Source of the DNA: Ustilago trichophora
Lineage: Eukaryota > Basidiomycota > Ustilaginomycetes > Ustilaginales > Ustilaginaceae
Assembly: GCA_900323505.1 (NCBI GenBank)
Contig: OOIN01000034.1
Coordinates: 372,001-436,000 of the forward strand
Reading direction: 5' to 3'
Length of the DNA: 64,000 bases
Made by a program: the position numbers and the translations under genes. Positions within the stretch are counted from its first letter, which is position 1. Every line of letters begins with the position of its first letter. The notes under the pieces are model-generated. The model had not been told where the DNA came from. It ran no database searches and saw nothing but the letters and a program-made list of their open reading frames with translations. This document shows, one piece after another, positions 10,679-21,884 of the stretch.

Positions 10679-11970
10679 GTCTTTGCAATGTCCATCTTGT
10701 CTGCGCTATTCTGTTTCCTTTCTTTTCTTGATTTGAGCATGTTGAGCGATTTTGTGGTAGTTGCTGTCGTGAGAAGGCACGTCGTGTGGCATGAGACTGA
10801 AGTAGTCATCGAGAATGGCGGCAGCAGCGGCAACCACAAGCTCGTTTAGATTGCTTCAGATGGAAGCTCCCGATTTAACCCAGTCTGCGCGCTTTGAAAT
10901 CCGAAGGCTTCCGATTTTCTCGATCTGGCTGGCGGGAGTGCTCTCACAAGACAAATTCACGCTCATCCCCTGAACCCCGCATCCAGCGATCCGCTTGCAG
11001 AGCGCATCCCCAGATCGTGGAGGTTTCTCGTCTTCGGCTTCATCGTCGACTGCACGCTGGGTCTTTTTTGAGCCGGTGGTCACCTAAATGAACACCTAAA
11101 TGACTTGGACCTACTCCATCTCTTTACGACGAACTTTACTTCTTTCCGTCTCCCCATATCCACCTTAAGCTAAGCTCGACCCTGTCCGCCGCAGCGCACT
11201 CTACCTCACGCTAATTGGCATTTGCATACCGAAACGATCTGCTTGCGACCGGCAACTCGACACTTCAGCAAACATGGCAGCCAACCGTCTCGGCAACATC
11301 CAGGGCCATATCTCTGGCTCCAATGGCATCAGTCAAGCAGGTAAGTAGGCATAAGCAACCAAAGCGAACCTTGCGTCCAGCTTCTCCGAAGACATTGTGG
11401 TGAGAAGGTAGTGATATTGGCTCAGTAGACCATTGTGGGAGCGGAGGACTTCAATGATGCAGCATTGCAACTACGCATGATAGAGAGCGAGAGGCGCTTT
11501 TGCAACCATCCCGGACCGGTGGTCAGCATCCAGCTCTGGCAAAAGTGTGTCGTGCGGGAGAATATTTTGCGGGGAGCCAGTTGGATGCGATTTCGCCGGT
11601 CTTTTGAATTTGGGTCTTCTGGTGTGTGCGCGTGTCGGCAATCTTCAGCAGGGTCACGCTGCCACACATTGCCCTCAGCCCGCACAGTGACTCCCGCAAG
11701 ATTTTGGACCTCATCAAACAGATTGAGCGCAACACGAGAGCAGAACAACGTTTTGCTGCTGCTTGCTGCCTCGGAAATCGTCACCGTTGCTGTCATTCTT
11801 CTGAGCTTGATCACCGGGCCGCTATTCAGCCCCACTCTTATCTTGGCCCCCTGTTCTGGTCATCAACACAGCCCTCTTTCGCACCACCAACCATCACCAC
11901 CACCACACCGGTTTCGGTTTCTCACACTTTTCGTCTCGCTCTGAACTCGCGCGCTGACAATCCTTTCACA
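10679..11970. other. Intergenic before aspartate aminotransferase
   Basis: About 1.3 kb. It contains a short duplicated element (CACCTAAATGA twice, about 11082-11104), an orphan coding-like exon at 11274-11340 listed separately, and the CA-rich aminotransferase leader (about 11870-11970). Overlapping frames at 11422-11944 on both strands have no recognisable product. Confidence 0.45.
11274..11340 (+). other. Orphan first-exon-like ORF (22 codons plus donor)
   Basis: An ATG after a CA-rich leader (AAAC before ATG) opens a 22-codon frame beginning MAANRLGNIQGHISGS. It is followed at 11341 by a perfect GTAAGT donor. Without splicing it stops two codons later. Plausible acceptors (11380 and 11427 regions) give only very short continuations. 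The peptide is reminiscent of N-termini of peroxisomal thiolases, but no thiolase body follows. It may be an upstream ORF, a transcript leader of the aminotransferase, or a gene remnant. Confidence 0.3.
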
Positions 11971-13325
11971 ATGGGCTCTATCGAACAAAACTCGTCAGCT
12001 CTTGCTGTGTGGAGCGCCGTCCCTCAGGCTCCCGAAGATGCGTAAGTACCCACTCTTGTTCTAGATTCGTTTCTAGTCTACTTGTGATAGTCCCTGACCT
12101 TTTCTTTCCCTTCGTCGCACACTACAGCATCTTCAAGCTGACCGCTTCCTACAAGGCCGACACCTACGACAAGAAGGTCAACCTCGGTGTCGGTGCCTAC
12201 CGTGACAACAACGGCAAGCCTTACGTCCTCCCCTCCGTCAAGAAGGCCCAGGCCGATTTGATCGCAGACGAGACTGTTGATCACGAGTACCTTTCCATCA
12301 CTGGTCTTCCCGAATTCACCAACGCTGCCGCCAAGCTCATTCTCGGTGCCGACTCTCCTGCCATTGCCGAGAAGCGCGTTGCTTCTGTCCAGACCATCTC
12401 CGGTACCGGTGCCAACCACCTCGGTGCTGTCTTCCTCCAACGATTCTACCAATACCAGGCGTTCGGCGTCGAGCGACAGATCCACATTTCAAATCCTACC
12501 TGGGCCAACCACAAGGCCATCTTTAACTCGGTCGGCATCTCCCCCGTCGACTACCCTTACTATGACTCCAAGACCATCGCCCTCGACTTTGCCGGCTTCA
12601 CCAACGCCTTGAAACAGGCCAAGAACCAGAGCGTGTTCTTGTTACACGCCTGCGCCCACAACCCTACCGGTGTCGACCCCACCCAAGAGCAGTGGAAGCA
12701 GATTGCCGACATTTTCGTTGAGAAGGGTCACTTTGCCTTCTTCGACTGCGCCTACCAGGGTTTCGCCTCGGGTGATCTCGACCGCGATGCTTGGGCAGTT
12801 CGACACTTTGTTTCGCGCAAGAGCATCCCTTTGCTCATCTGCCAGAGTTTCGCCAAGAATGCCGGTCTGTACGGTGAGCGTGTCGGTGCGCTCCACGTGG
12901 TCTCGGCAACTCCCGAGCAGAATGCAGCCGTCTTTTCCCAGCTCGCCGCCATTCAGCGATCTGAAATCTCCAATCCTCCAGCCTTTGGCGCTCGTGTGGT
13001 CAAGATGATCCTCACAGATCCATCGCTCTTCGCCCAGTGGCAGAAGGACGTCCAGGAAATGGCAGGCCGCATCATCACCATGCGTCAGAGCCTCTTCGAT
13101 TTGCTCACAAAGAAGTTCCAAACACCAGGCAACTGGGATCACATCCTCAAGCAGATCGGCATGTTTACCTTCCTCGGCCTCAACACAAACCAGTGCAAAC
13201 GATTGCTCGAAGAGGGTCACATCTACCTCACTGCCAACTCGCGTATCTCGATGGCTGGCTTGACTACCAACAATGTCGAGTACGTTGCTAGCTGGATCGA
13301 CAAGGTTGTTCGTGAGAACAAGTAA
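11971..13325 (+). CDS. AAT2: Aspartate aminotransferase, cytosolic type
   Basis: PLP enzyme interconverting aspartate/2-oxoglutarate and oxaloacetate/glutamate. Exons 11971-12041 and 12128-13325, 422 residues, the usual size for class I aminotransferases of this group. Motifs: VNLGVGAYRDNNGKPYVLP near the N-terminus, GTGANHLGA, LHACAHNPTGVDPT, and SFAKNAGLYGERVG with the PLP-binding Lys at about residue 266. The N-terminus lacks an amphipathic Arg-rich presequence, which favours a cytosolic form. The C-terminus (VVRENK) is not a classical PTS1. Starting at the next ORF ATG (12009, other frame) would be wrong; the spliced frame is continuous across the first intron. Confidence 0.95.
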
Positions 13326-13737
13326 AGCTCGTTGGACGAGCACACGCATTTTGTTCCGTTTGGACTCAATTGACGGTTTGTTCACTTTGCAATTGCATTC
13401 TCTTCTTCACACGCTAATTATTCTTGTGAAACAACTTTTTTCGAAACTGAATTGGATTTGAGAGGATGGTGAGGTCACATTGAGAGGAAAACTAAGTCTC
13501 GTGAGTGAGACTGAGAACAGGAGGGATGGGAGTATCAATGCGGATCAGAGGTCGAACGGAATTTGAGAGTGCTGATCAAATTTTGTGACAGCGTAACATT
13601 GACGAGGCCGAGCAAAGTTCAACGTAAGGATCCAGAGAGCTTTGTGTCCGCTCCATGAGTCGATTAAGCTTGCCTGCAATTGAGACCCACACAAGACTGG
13701 TCAGGTGAAATCCAAGCTACCGCCCCAGGGGATGTGT
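13326..13737. other. Intergenic, convergent 3' flanks
   Basis: About 410 bases between the aminotransferase (+) and the 165-aa gene (-). AT-richer; nothing else recognised. Confidence 0.5.
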
Positions 13738-14235
13738 CTAAGCTTTCTCGCAAGCCGAGAGAGGAGCAAGCTCGGTACTTGGAGTGGGATCAGTAGGAGG
13801 AGTCACTTCGGCAGAAGGAGCAGAAGAATCCTCCTCGACAGGTTCGTCGTTAAGATCGTCTAGGATGAGGTAACTCTGAATTCCCACCAGATTACGGGCT
13901 CGTTTCAGCATATCATCAACCTGGCCGCGAGGAACCTTGAAGGTGACAACGGCATCAAAGACGTCGTTGAGGCTTCGAGGATCTCCTTCTTCTTCGAATC
14001 GTCCCTGCTGGAAGTGACCCTGCTGGACAGTGGCGAGGATGTTGAGGGCGATAGCTGCATCCTTAAGGGCTTCGTACTGGCCATCCTCAAGCTTGTGCAG
14101 AGTCTGAATAGTGACAGTGTCATACGAGATAGAGCTTTTCGAGAACATGACGTGGGCCTCAAAGACACCTTGGAAGATCGGCAGACGTGTAGTGAGGTTG
14201 AGAAGAGGGGTAAGTGGGGTGGTCGAGTCCGTCAT
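13738..14235 (-). CDS. Hypothetical protein, 165 aa
   Basis: Single-exon minus-strand frame starting at ATG 14235. A TATA-like TATATT lies about 150 bases upstream, followed by a long CT-rich leader, which supports a real gene. Residues 1-130 form a mixed alpha/beta-looking globular segment (FQGVFEAHVMFSKSSISYDTV, DVFDAVVTFKVPRGQVDDML). The last ~35 residues are an acidic, Pro/Ser/Thr-rich tail. No signal peptide, membrane segment or zinc motif. I do not recognise the family. It follows the ribokinase gene in tandem, with ~450 bases between. Confidence 0.72.
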   Translation of the reverse strand: MTDSTTPLTPLLNLTTRLPIFQGVFEAHVMFSKSSISYDTVTIQTLHKLEDGQYEALKDAAIALNILATVQQGHFQQGRFEEEGDPRSLNDVFDAVVTFKVPRGQVDDMLKRARNLVGIQSYLILDDLNDEPVEEDSSAPSAEVTPPTDPTPSTELAPLSACEKA

Positions 14236-14681
14236 GATCAAGATCGAGTGGAGGTTGACGTTGGATGTAGGGATGTAGAGAGGTGTGATAGGATGTGTTG
14301 ACGTTGGGAAGCAAGTCTAGAGAGATGTAGATGAAGGTGAGGTTGGAGCTGGAGGGAAGGATCGAGGAGAGGAGGTGCAGGTGGTAATATAACCGATGAG
14401 GAAAGGGTACAGGTCACTACACGTCGCTGTGACAAGGCTTAGCTGTTCCCGCACCACAAAGCTCATCCGCACTATGGTCAGCCCTTTGCCCACTCGATGT
14501 TCAGCGCTTTGTCTTCCACGTCGGCTCAGATTCAAGTAAGTCTCAACTCGACTGGTGTGGTCGAGATTCCTTGTCACTCCGCCTCGGCACGCCGTCGGAC
14601 CATCTGCGCAGTGTGTTGGACAATGTTTTGCAATTCTGGAGTGCATGTGTCGACAGTGCAAGTTTAAAGTTGGAGCATTTC
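14236..14681. promoter_or_regulatory. Upstream region of the 165-aa gene
   Basis: Carries a TATA-like element at about 14386-14391 (minus orientation) and a CT/CA-rich leader leading to the ATG at 14235. The distal half is the 3' flank of the ribokinase gene. Confidence 0.5.
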
Positions 14682-15767
14682 TCATGAGCTGCGCGCCTTG
14701 ACATCGTCCGCAGATGGAATACTCTGCATTGCACCCTCCTTTTCGCAAGCCAAACTAGCCGCCTTTGATGCCCACTCCAGAGCTTCTTGAACAAACTTTT
14801 CCTGCTTTGGACGGGCCGATTCGACCAAACTCTCGTCCGCATCTACATTGTGACCCATCAGCGCTGCTACAAGGTTTCCTGCAAAAGTGTCTCCTGCCCC
14901 CGTCGTATCGCGGACCTGCTTTGGTTTGAATGGCGGAACGTTGAAGAAGCTCCTCTTGTCGGAGTTGCACGAGAGGTGGACATTAGCCATGACACCTTGA
15001 CTGCCGCGAGTGAGAACGATCCATGCTGTGCTACGCAGTTGCTCCACTTGAGACAAGGTTTCGAGGACCTTTTTGGACTTGTCGTCGCCTTGGGGGAGCG
15101 ATTCGAGTGATGAAGCGGCGGATGGCTGAAGGACACGGAGCAGGTCGATGCTCTCTCCCTCATTCACAACGAGCACGTCGATGCTAGTCCAAGGAAACGA
15201 CTGCACCTCTGTCTTGTTGAGCATCGGTGAGGGATTGAAGATGGTTGTAACGTGATTCGTAACCTTGTCCGACTTTGCGTGTTGGAGGAAGGCTACAGTG
15301 GTTTCGAGGGGGATCTCGTTCTGCAGCACCAGATGTGTAATCTTTCGCTCTGGCTTGGCGCTCCATGTCTTGATAGGATCAGCCGACTTGGTGTCAGTGG
15401 AAAAGTTGGCACCTTTGAGAAGGACGATGCTGTTCTCTCCATCTTGGGCAATTTGGATGAAAGCGCGGCCGGTAGGAGTATTTTCGAGGATCTCGACATC
15501 GTCAATGATGACCTTGCGCGATTTGAGCTCGTCAATGGGCCAGGTTGCGTCCTTTCCGACAGCACCAGATAGTGAAACCTGTGCACCTGCGAGAGCGATG
15601 GCTGCGGAGACATTGGCACCTTTGCCGCCGGGTCGAGAGACCAGGCTGGTCGAGGAGATGGTCTCACCGGGTCGGACAATGTGTGGGACGAGGAAGGTCT
15701 CGTCAATATTGATTGAGGACTTGACCAGACAGAAGGGTCGAGAGGGGCCAGCGTTGGTAGATGTCAT
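14682..15767 (-). CDS. RBK1: Ribokinase (PfkB family)
   Basis: Phosphorylates D-ribose to ribose-5-phosphate. Single exon, 361 residues from the ATG at 15767; the frame is open further upstream but that part is not family-like. PfkB signatures: SRPGGKGANVSAAIALAGA (signature 1 region) near residue 45, a ribokinase-like NEIPLETTVAFL/NPSPM segment, VVNEGES, and RDTTGAGDTFAGNLVAAL (signature 2) with the catalytic Asp of GAGD near residue 295. An insert of ~20 residues (Ser/Lys-rich) precedes the SQVEQLRSTAWIVLTRGSQG segment. Among PfkB kinases a different sugar or nucleoside substrate cannot be excluded from sequence alone. Confidence 0.88.
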   Translation of the reverse strand: MTSTNAGPSRPFCLVKSSINIDETFLVPHIVRPGETISSTSLVSRPGGKGANVSAAIALAGAQVSLSGAVGKDATWPIDELKSRKVIIDDVEILENTPTGRAFIQIAQDGENSIVLLKGANFSTDTKSADPIKTWSAKPERKITHLVLQNEIPLETTVAFLQHAKSDKVTNHVTTIFNPSPMLNKTEVQSFPWTSIDVLVVNEGESIDLLRVLQPSAASSLESLPQGDDKSKKVLETLSQVEQLRSTAWIVLTRGSQGVMANVHLSCNSDKRSFFNVPPFKPKQVRDTTGAGDTFAGNLVAALMGHNVDADESLVESARPKQEKFVQEALEWASKAASLACEKEGAMQSIPSADDVKARSS

Positions 15768-16165
15768 GTTTTCCAGTGTGCTTGATTCGTGATAGAGCTT
15801 GAAAGGATGGATCGTGGTGAGGAGAACAAGTTTGTTCGACAAACGAACGAGGTGGTAACAAGGTTGAGCCGGTTCGGGTGTTCGGGTTCGGCCCAATGTC
15901 GTGGAAATTTGTTCACATGGCATCGCCGCACAATGACGATCTTTGACAGTGCAATTCCACGCCTTAAATTTCTCCCGCACGAGTTGTAGCCACTGGTAGT
16001 ACTAAGATCAACGTGGACCTCCACGAGCCTTGTTCTTCTCGACCTGCTCGAGCTCGTACGAATCTATGTGTCTCTGTAGCCATGAACCACATTCATCGTC
16101 TTTTTGCATCTTGAGTACTCCAATACATCCCGCTCACACTCTGATCCTCGCGCCCCCGATTCAAG
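15768..16165. promoter_or_regulatory. Divergent spacer, ribokinase and membrane protein
   Basis: About 400 bases between two divergent ATGs. No clear TATA box; contains leaders of both genes. Confidence 0.45.
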
Positions 16166-16762
16166 ATGCTCGAGATCACCCCACCGACCAGCATACCGAT
16201 GTTCCCGGCAAACTTTCGCGAGTTTCTCCTCGCACCCGCGGCGCCAGCCATCCCGGCGGCGCAACAAACGCTCCAACCAGGCCAAATCTTCCAGATCGCG
16301 CAGCCACGATGGCCCATCGACAATGTTATGCCCTCGTTCTACGCGCTCTTTGCAACCACCATCTTTGCCGCCTTCTTCCTGGTGGCGTTCAAGGAACTCG
16401 GTGCGCTGATCAACTACTTTTTCCACTCAAAGCTGGGCGTCGCCGGTCACCCTGTGCTCGGGATGACGTTGTCACTGCTCGCATTTACAATGCTACTCAT
16501 CACATATGAGAACGATATCAAAAAGAGAAGTGGATACTATAGCGAAGGATCGGACCCGAGATGGGTGGTCGCTTTCAGCTTGGTCGCGTCGCTGTGTGCG
16601 GTGCTTTGGGCCAGCAGTACTTTTCAAACACCGGCGGCAGCGCCAGAGGAGGAGGAGGATACAGCAAAGCTCGAGAAGGCCCAAGAGCCACGAGGGTCGA
16701 GGCGGCAGCTCAAGAAGCAGGCCAAGCGCCAAGCAAAGATACTCACTGCCAAATCCGACTAG
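16166..16762 (+). CDS. Predicted three-TM membrane protein, 198 aa
   Basis: Single exon starting MLEITPPTSIPMF. Three hydrophobic segments are visible, near residues 57-80 (FYALFATTIFAAFFLVAF), 94-113 (HPVLGMTLSLLAFTMLLI) and 133-151 (WVVAFSLVASLCAVLWAS). The C-terminus is acidic (EEEED) then strongly basic (RRQLKKQAKRQAK), probably cytosolic. No cleavable signal peptide. A minus-strand frame overlaps it but has no membrane-like pattern or other support. I do not recognise a family; location in an internal membrane is inference. Confidence 0.7.
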   Translation: MLEITPPTSIPMFPANFREFLLAPAAPAIPAAQQTLQPGQIFQIAQPRWPIDNVMPSFYALFATTIFAAFFLVAFKELGALINYFFHSKLGVAGHPVLGMTLSLLAFTMLLITYENDIKKRSGYYSEGSDPRWVVAFSLVASLCAVLWASSTFQTPAAAPEEEEDTAKLEKAQEPRGSRRQLKKQAKRQAKILTAKSD

Positions 16763-17549
16763 CACTCTCTCGCCAACTTGTCAGGCGCCTACCGAAACCA
16801 GACACCTCAACTCGGTCTTTTGTGACAATCACTGTCATTCCATGTATTATCATAGCATTCTAGGGAAAAGCATCAAAAACGCAAACATCTATGCGAGATT
16901 GTCATGATTGTGCAAAGAAGTACTCTACTTAGGCGTGAGCTGTGTCGGTAAGCTTCTGCCTCCCGACTAAAGTCCAGCGCTTATGGAACGGGATCAAGGT
17001 CGAATGGCCCTCGAACAGCTCTTCGATCCACTCTATATATCTGCAACTCGTCTCTGGGTAGAGCATCCATACGAATCGCATGCAGAAGAAGTCGTGCGCT
17101 CCGAACAAGCAGCCCTCATCAACGACGCAACATTCGCCCAGATATGCTTTCGAAGCCCTTTTCGCAAGCTTTTCAGTAGGTAGCTGCACTCGAATGTCGA
17201 CCCGCAGTTGAAACTTGTGCGTTCTTTTCCTATGCTCGTATGAATCTCAAGTCTTGTTGCGAGTCGATATCTGCAGAAGCACCATTTATGATGGTGTGTG
17301 ATGCAGCAATTTACGCGCAGAGTGCAAACGCGGACACGGGCGACACGCGTGGGCGTTTCGAGAGAACAACACTTTTTGGCGTCAGGTCTTCTAAATCCCA
17401 ACCACGCACAGATTAGCTGCTTGACATCGTCAACTTTTGCTTACCGCTCAACCTTGACACTTTTTCTCCTAGACTCCTTTAAGACAGACATCCGAATCTG
17501 CGCCAATCACGATCGACTTGCATCTCGCTCGTTTGGCTGACTCACAGCC
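16763..17549. other. Intergenic with an unresolved minus-strand frame
   Basis: About 790 bases upstream of Nse1. A minus-strand frame without stops runs from about 17255 to 16929 and contains the segment VQLPTEKLAKRASKAYLGE; it lacks a convincing ATG. A possible upstream exon exists: an ATG near 17485 and a GTAAGC donor near 17441, but joining it at the nearest acceptor leads into another frame. A plus-strand frame overlaps the same bases. No product can be named. Confidence 0.3.
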
Positions 17550-18716
17550 ATGGAACGAAACCAACGGATCCTCGCCCGCGTCTCCTGGCTGCAATCGCTC
17601 GTCTCTCATCGCATCCTACCCGTCACCTTTGCTAAGCATCTCTATCAACGATGCTGTTCAGTCGTACAGATACCGTATGATGAGTCCGCATATCGAGCAA
17701 TGTACGACGAAACATCGCAACATCTTTCACTTCTCGACCTCGAAATGCGCCAGTTCCGCGACCAGCAATCCGGCCAACTCGTTCTCGCACTTGTCAACAC
17801 CAAGCACGACCTTCTCATCCAAGGCGCCACGCGCTACTCTCCAGTCGAAATTTCTTTTATCAAAAAACTCGTCGAAGAGATCTTCAAAGCTAGGCGAGAA
17901 GCTTACGCCATTCCATCACTCGAAGCCGTCCGATTGGGCACCAAGCTTCGTACACACATGACTCGGGATGCCACCGAAGAACTGCTTAAAAACTTGGTCG
18001 ATCACAAGTGGATCGACTACTCGGAGCAAGGCATCTACACACTTTCCACACGATCGTTGCTCGAACTTCGCAACTACCTGCAGAACGAATTTGGCGACGA
18101 CTACTATCACACGTGCACGCATTGCAAGGATTTGGTTACGTTGGGCATTGGTTGTTCGGCAACTTCACGTGGGTGTACGGTGAGGTATCATTTGCACTGT
18201 GCACGTAGTACGATTGCTTCTCGTGTAGACGATGACGATGCGCTGTACAGGTTGGCAGGCTTGAATTGCCCAGGATGTATGAGAGGGTGGAAATCTAGAC
18301 CGATCGGACCCAAGGCGTTGAATCTGAGTAGTGGTGGCGATGAAGGGCTGTTTAGTTCTCAAGGCGATTATTCACAGGCCGAAACGTCGACAAGGACGAC
18401 TAGGAGGAGCAGAAGGCACGTTTCGGAGAATGATGATGATGAAGAAGAAGAGGAGGAGGAGGAGGAGGAGGTGGAAGAGGATGGTGATGGAGAAGCAATC
18501 TCGCAACAGCTGGCGCAACAACAATCCGACGTCCATGAAAACCAAGAAGCAGAAGAAGAGGAGCAAACACAACGACGATTCACACGAATCAAACCAGAAC
18601 CACCCCAACCATCCCAATCAATGCGAAAGACCAGACGACACGATCCCGATCCCGAAACATCTTCCGAGCAAAGCGAACAAGAACAAGACGTCAAGCCGCG
18701 CAAGCGTGCACGTTGA
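17550..18716 (+). CDS. NSE1: Smc5-Smc6 complex subunit Nse1, RING-like
   Basis: Subunit of the SMC5/6 complex; binds Nse3 and carries a variant RING that supports ubiquitin ligase activity in DNA repair. Single exon, 388 residues. N-terminal winged-helix region (residues ~1-170) with the family's RSLLELRNYLQNEFGDD segment just before the zinc domain. The variant RING covers residues ~190-255: CTHCKDLVTLGIGC, then RYHLHCA, then CPGC. The C-terminal ~120 residues are an added disordered tail with a long Glu run, Gln-rich segments, and a basic end (KPRKRAR) that could be a nuclear signal. A SUMO-type motif IKPE occurs in the tail. Most Nse1 proteins lack this tail. Confidence 0.92.
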   Translation: MERNQRILARVSWLQSLVSHRILPVTFAKHLYQRCCSVVQIPYDESAYRAMYDETSQHLSLLDLEMRQFRDQQSGQLVLALVNTKHDLLIQGATRYSPVEISFIKKLVEEIFKARREAYAIPSLEAVRLGTKLRTHMTRDATEELLKNLVDHKWIDYSEQGIYTLSTRSLLELRNYLQNEFGDDYYHTCTHCKDLVTLGIGCSATSRGCTVRYHLHCARSTIASRVDDDDALYRLAGLNCPGCMRGWKSRPIGPKALNLSSGGDEGLFSSQGDYSQAETSTRTTRRSRRHVSENDDDEEEEEEEEEEVEEDGDGEAISQQLAQQQSDVHENQEAEEEEQTQRRFTRIKPEPPQPSQSMRKTRRHDPDPETSSEQSEQEQDVKPRKRAR

Positions 18717-19170
18717 GCCTTACTGTACCTCTCCCAACCACCTATTTGTCAGATCCAGCAACATCGCAATCACATCTTGCATCCCCACTTGAAACCTCAA
18801 ATCTTTTACATTGCCATCCATGTATCATGCGCATAGACTTTGATAAACTCTGTGGTTGAGATTACAAGCCTGTCGTCTCTTGCTTGCTTGCTTGCTCCAC
18901 GCTGCGGCTCTCTTAAATCAACGGACAGCCCCGCGTCTCCCCTCAGTTCCTCCTGGCTTGATGATCGCGGTACACACACTTGGCAGGCAATGAAGGTCTG
19001 GGAAGGAGAAAACTCTCTATGAAAAAAAGAGGAAGTACTAATACAAAGTGTCAAATGCGAGAAAGGTATGTCGATGGCAGGAAAAACTCGTGGTATGTGT
19101 GTGCAGAAATTATGCAGTGAGGGAAGGGAAAAGACAAGAGACGGAAAGCGGTTGGTAATGCAGGCTGCAA
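18717..19170. other. Intergenic, convergent 3' flanks
   Basis: About 450 bases between Nse1 (+) and the ubiquitin fusion (-). No further gene seen. Confidence 0.5.

Positions 19171-21882
<2,712 letters not shown>

Positions 21883-21884
<2 letters not shown>

Noticed and set aside
11422..11944. Overlapping 137- and 169-codon frames on both strands
   Set aside because: Neither has a recognisable product, splice support or coherent codon pattern; they overlap the aminotransferase leader.
16929..17255. Pcc1/LAGE3-like protein (KEOPS subunit)
   Set aside because: Only the LPTEKLAKRA segment is reminiscent; the conserved C-terminal LRxSxxxFLD helix is not found in any frame.
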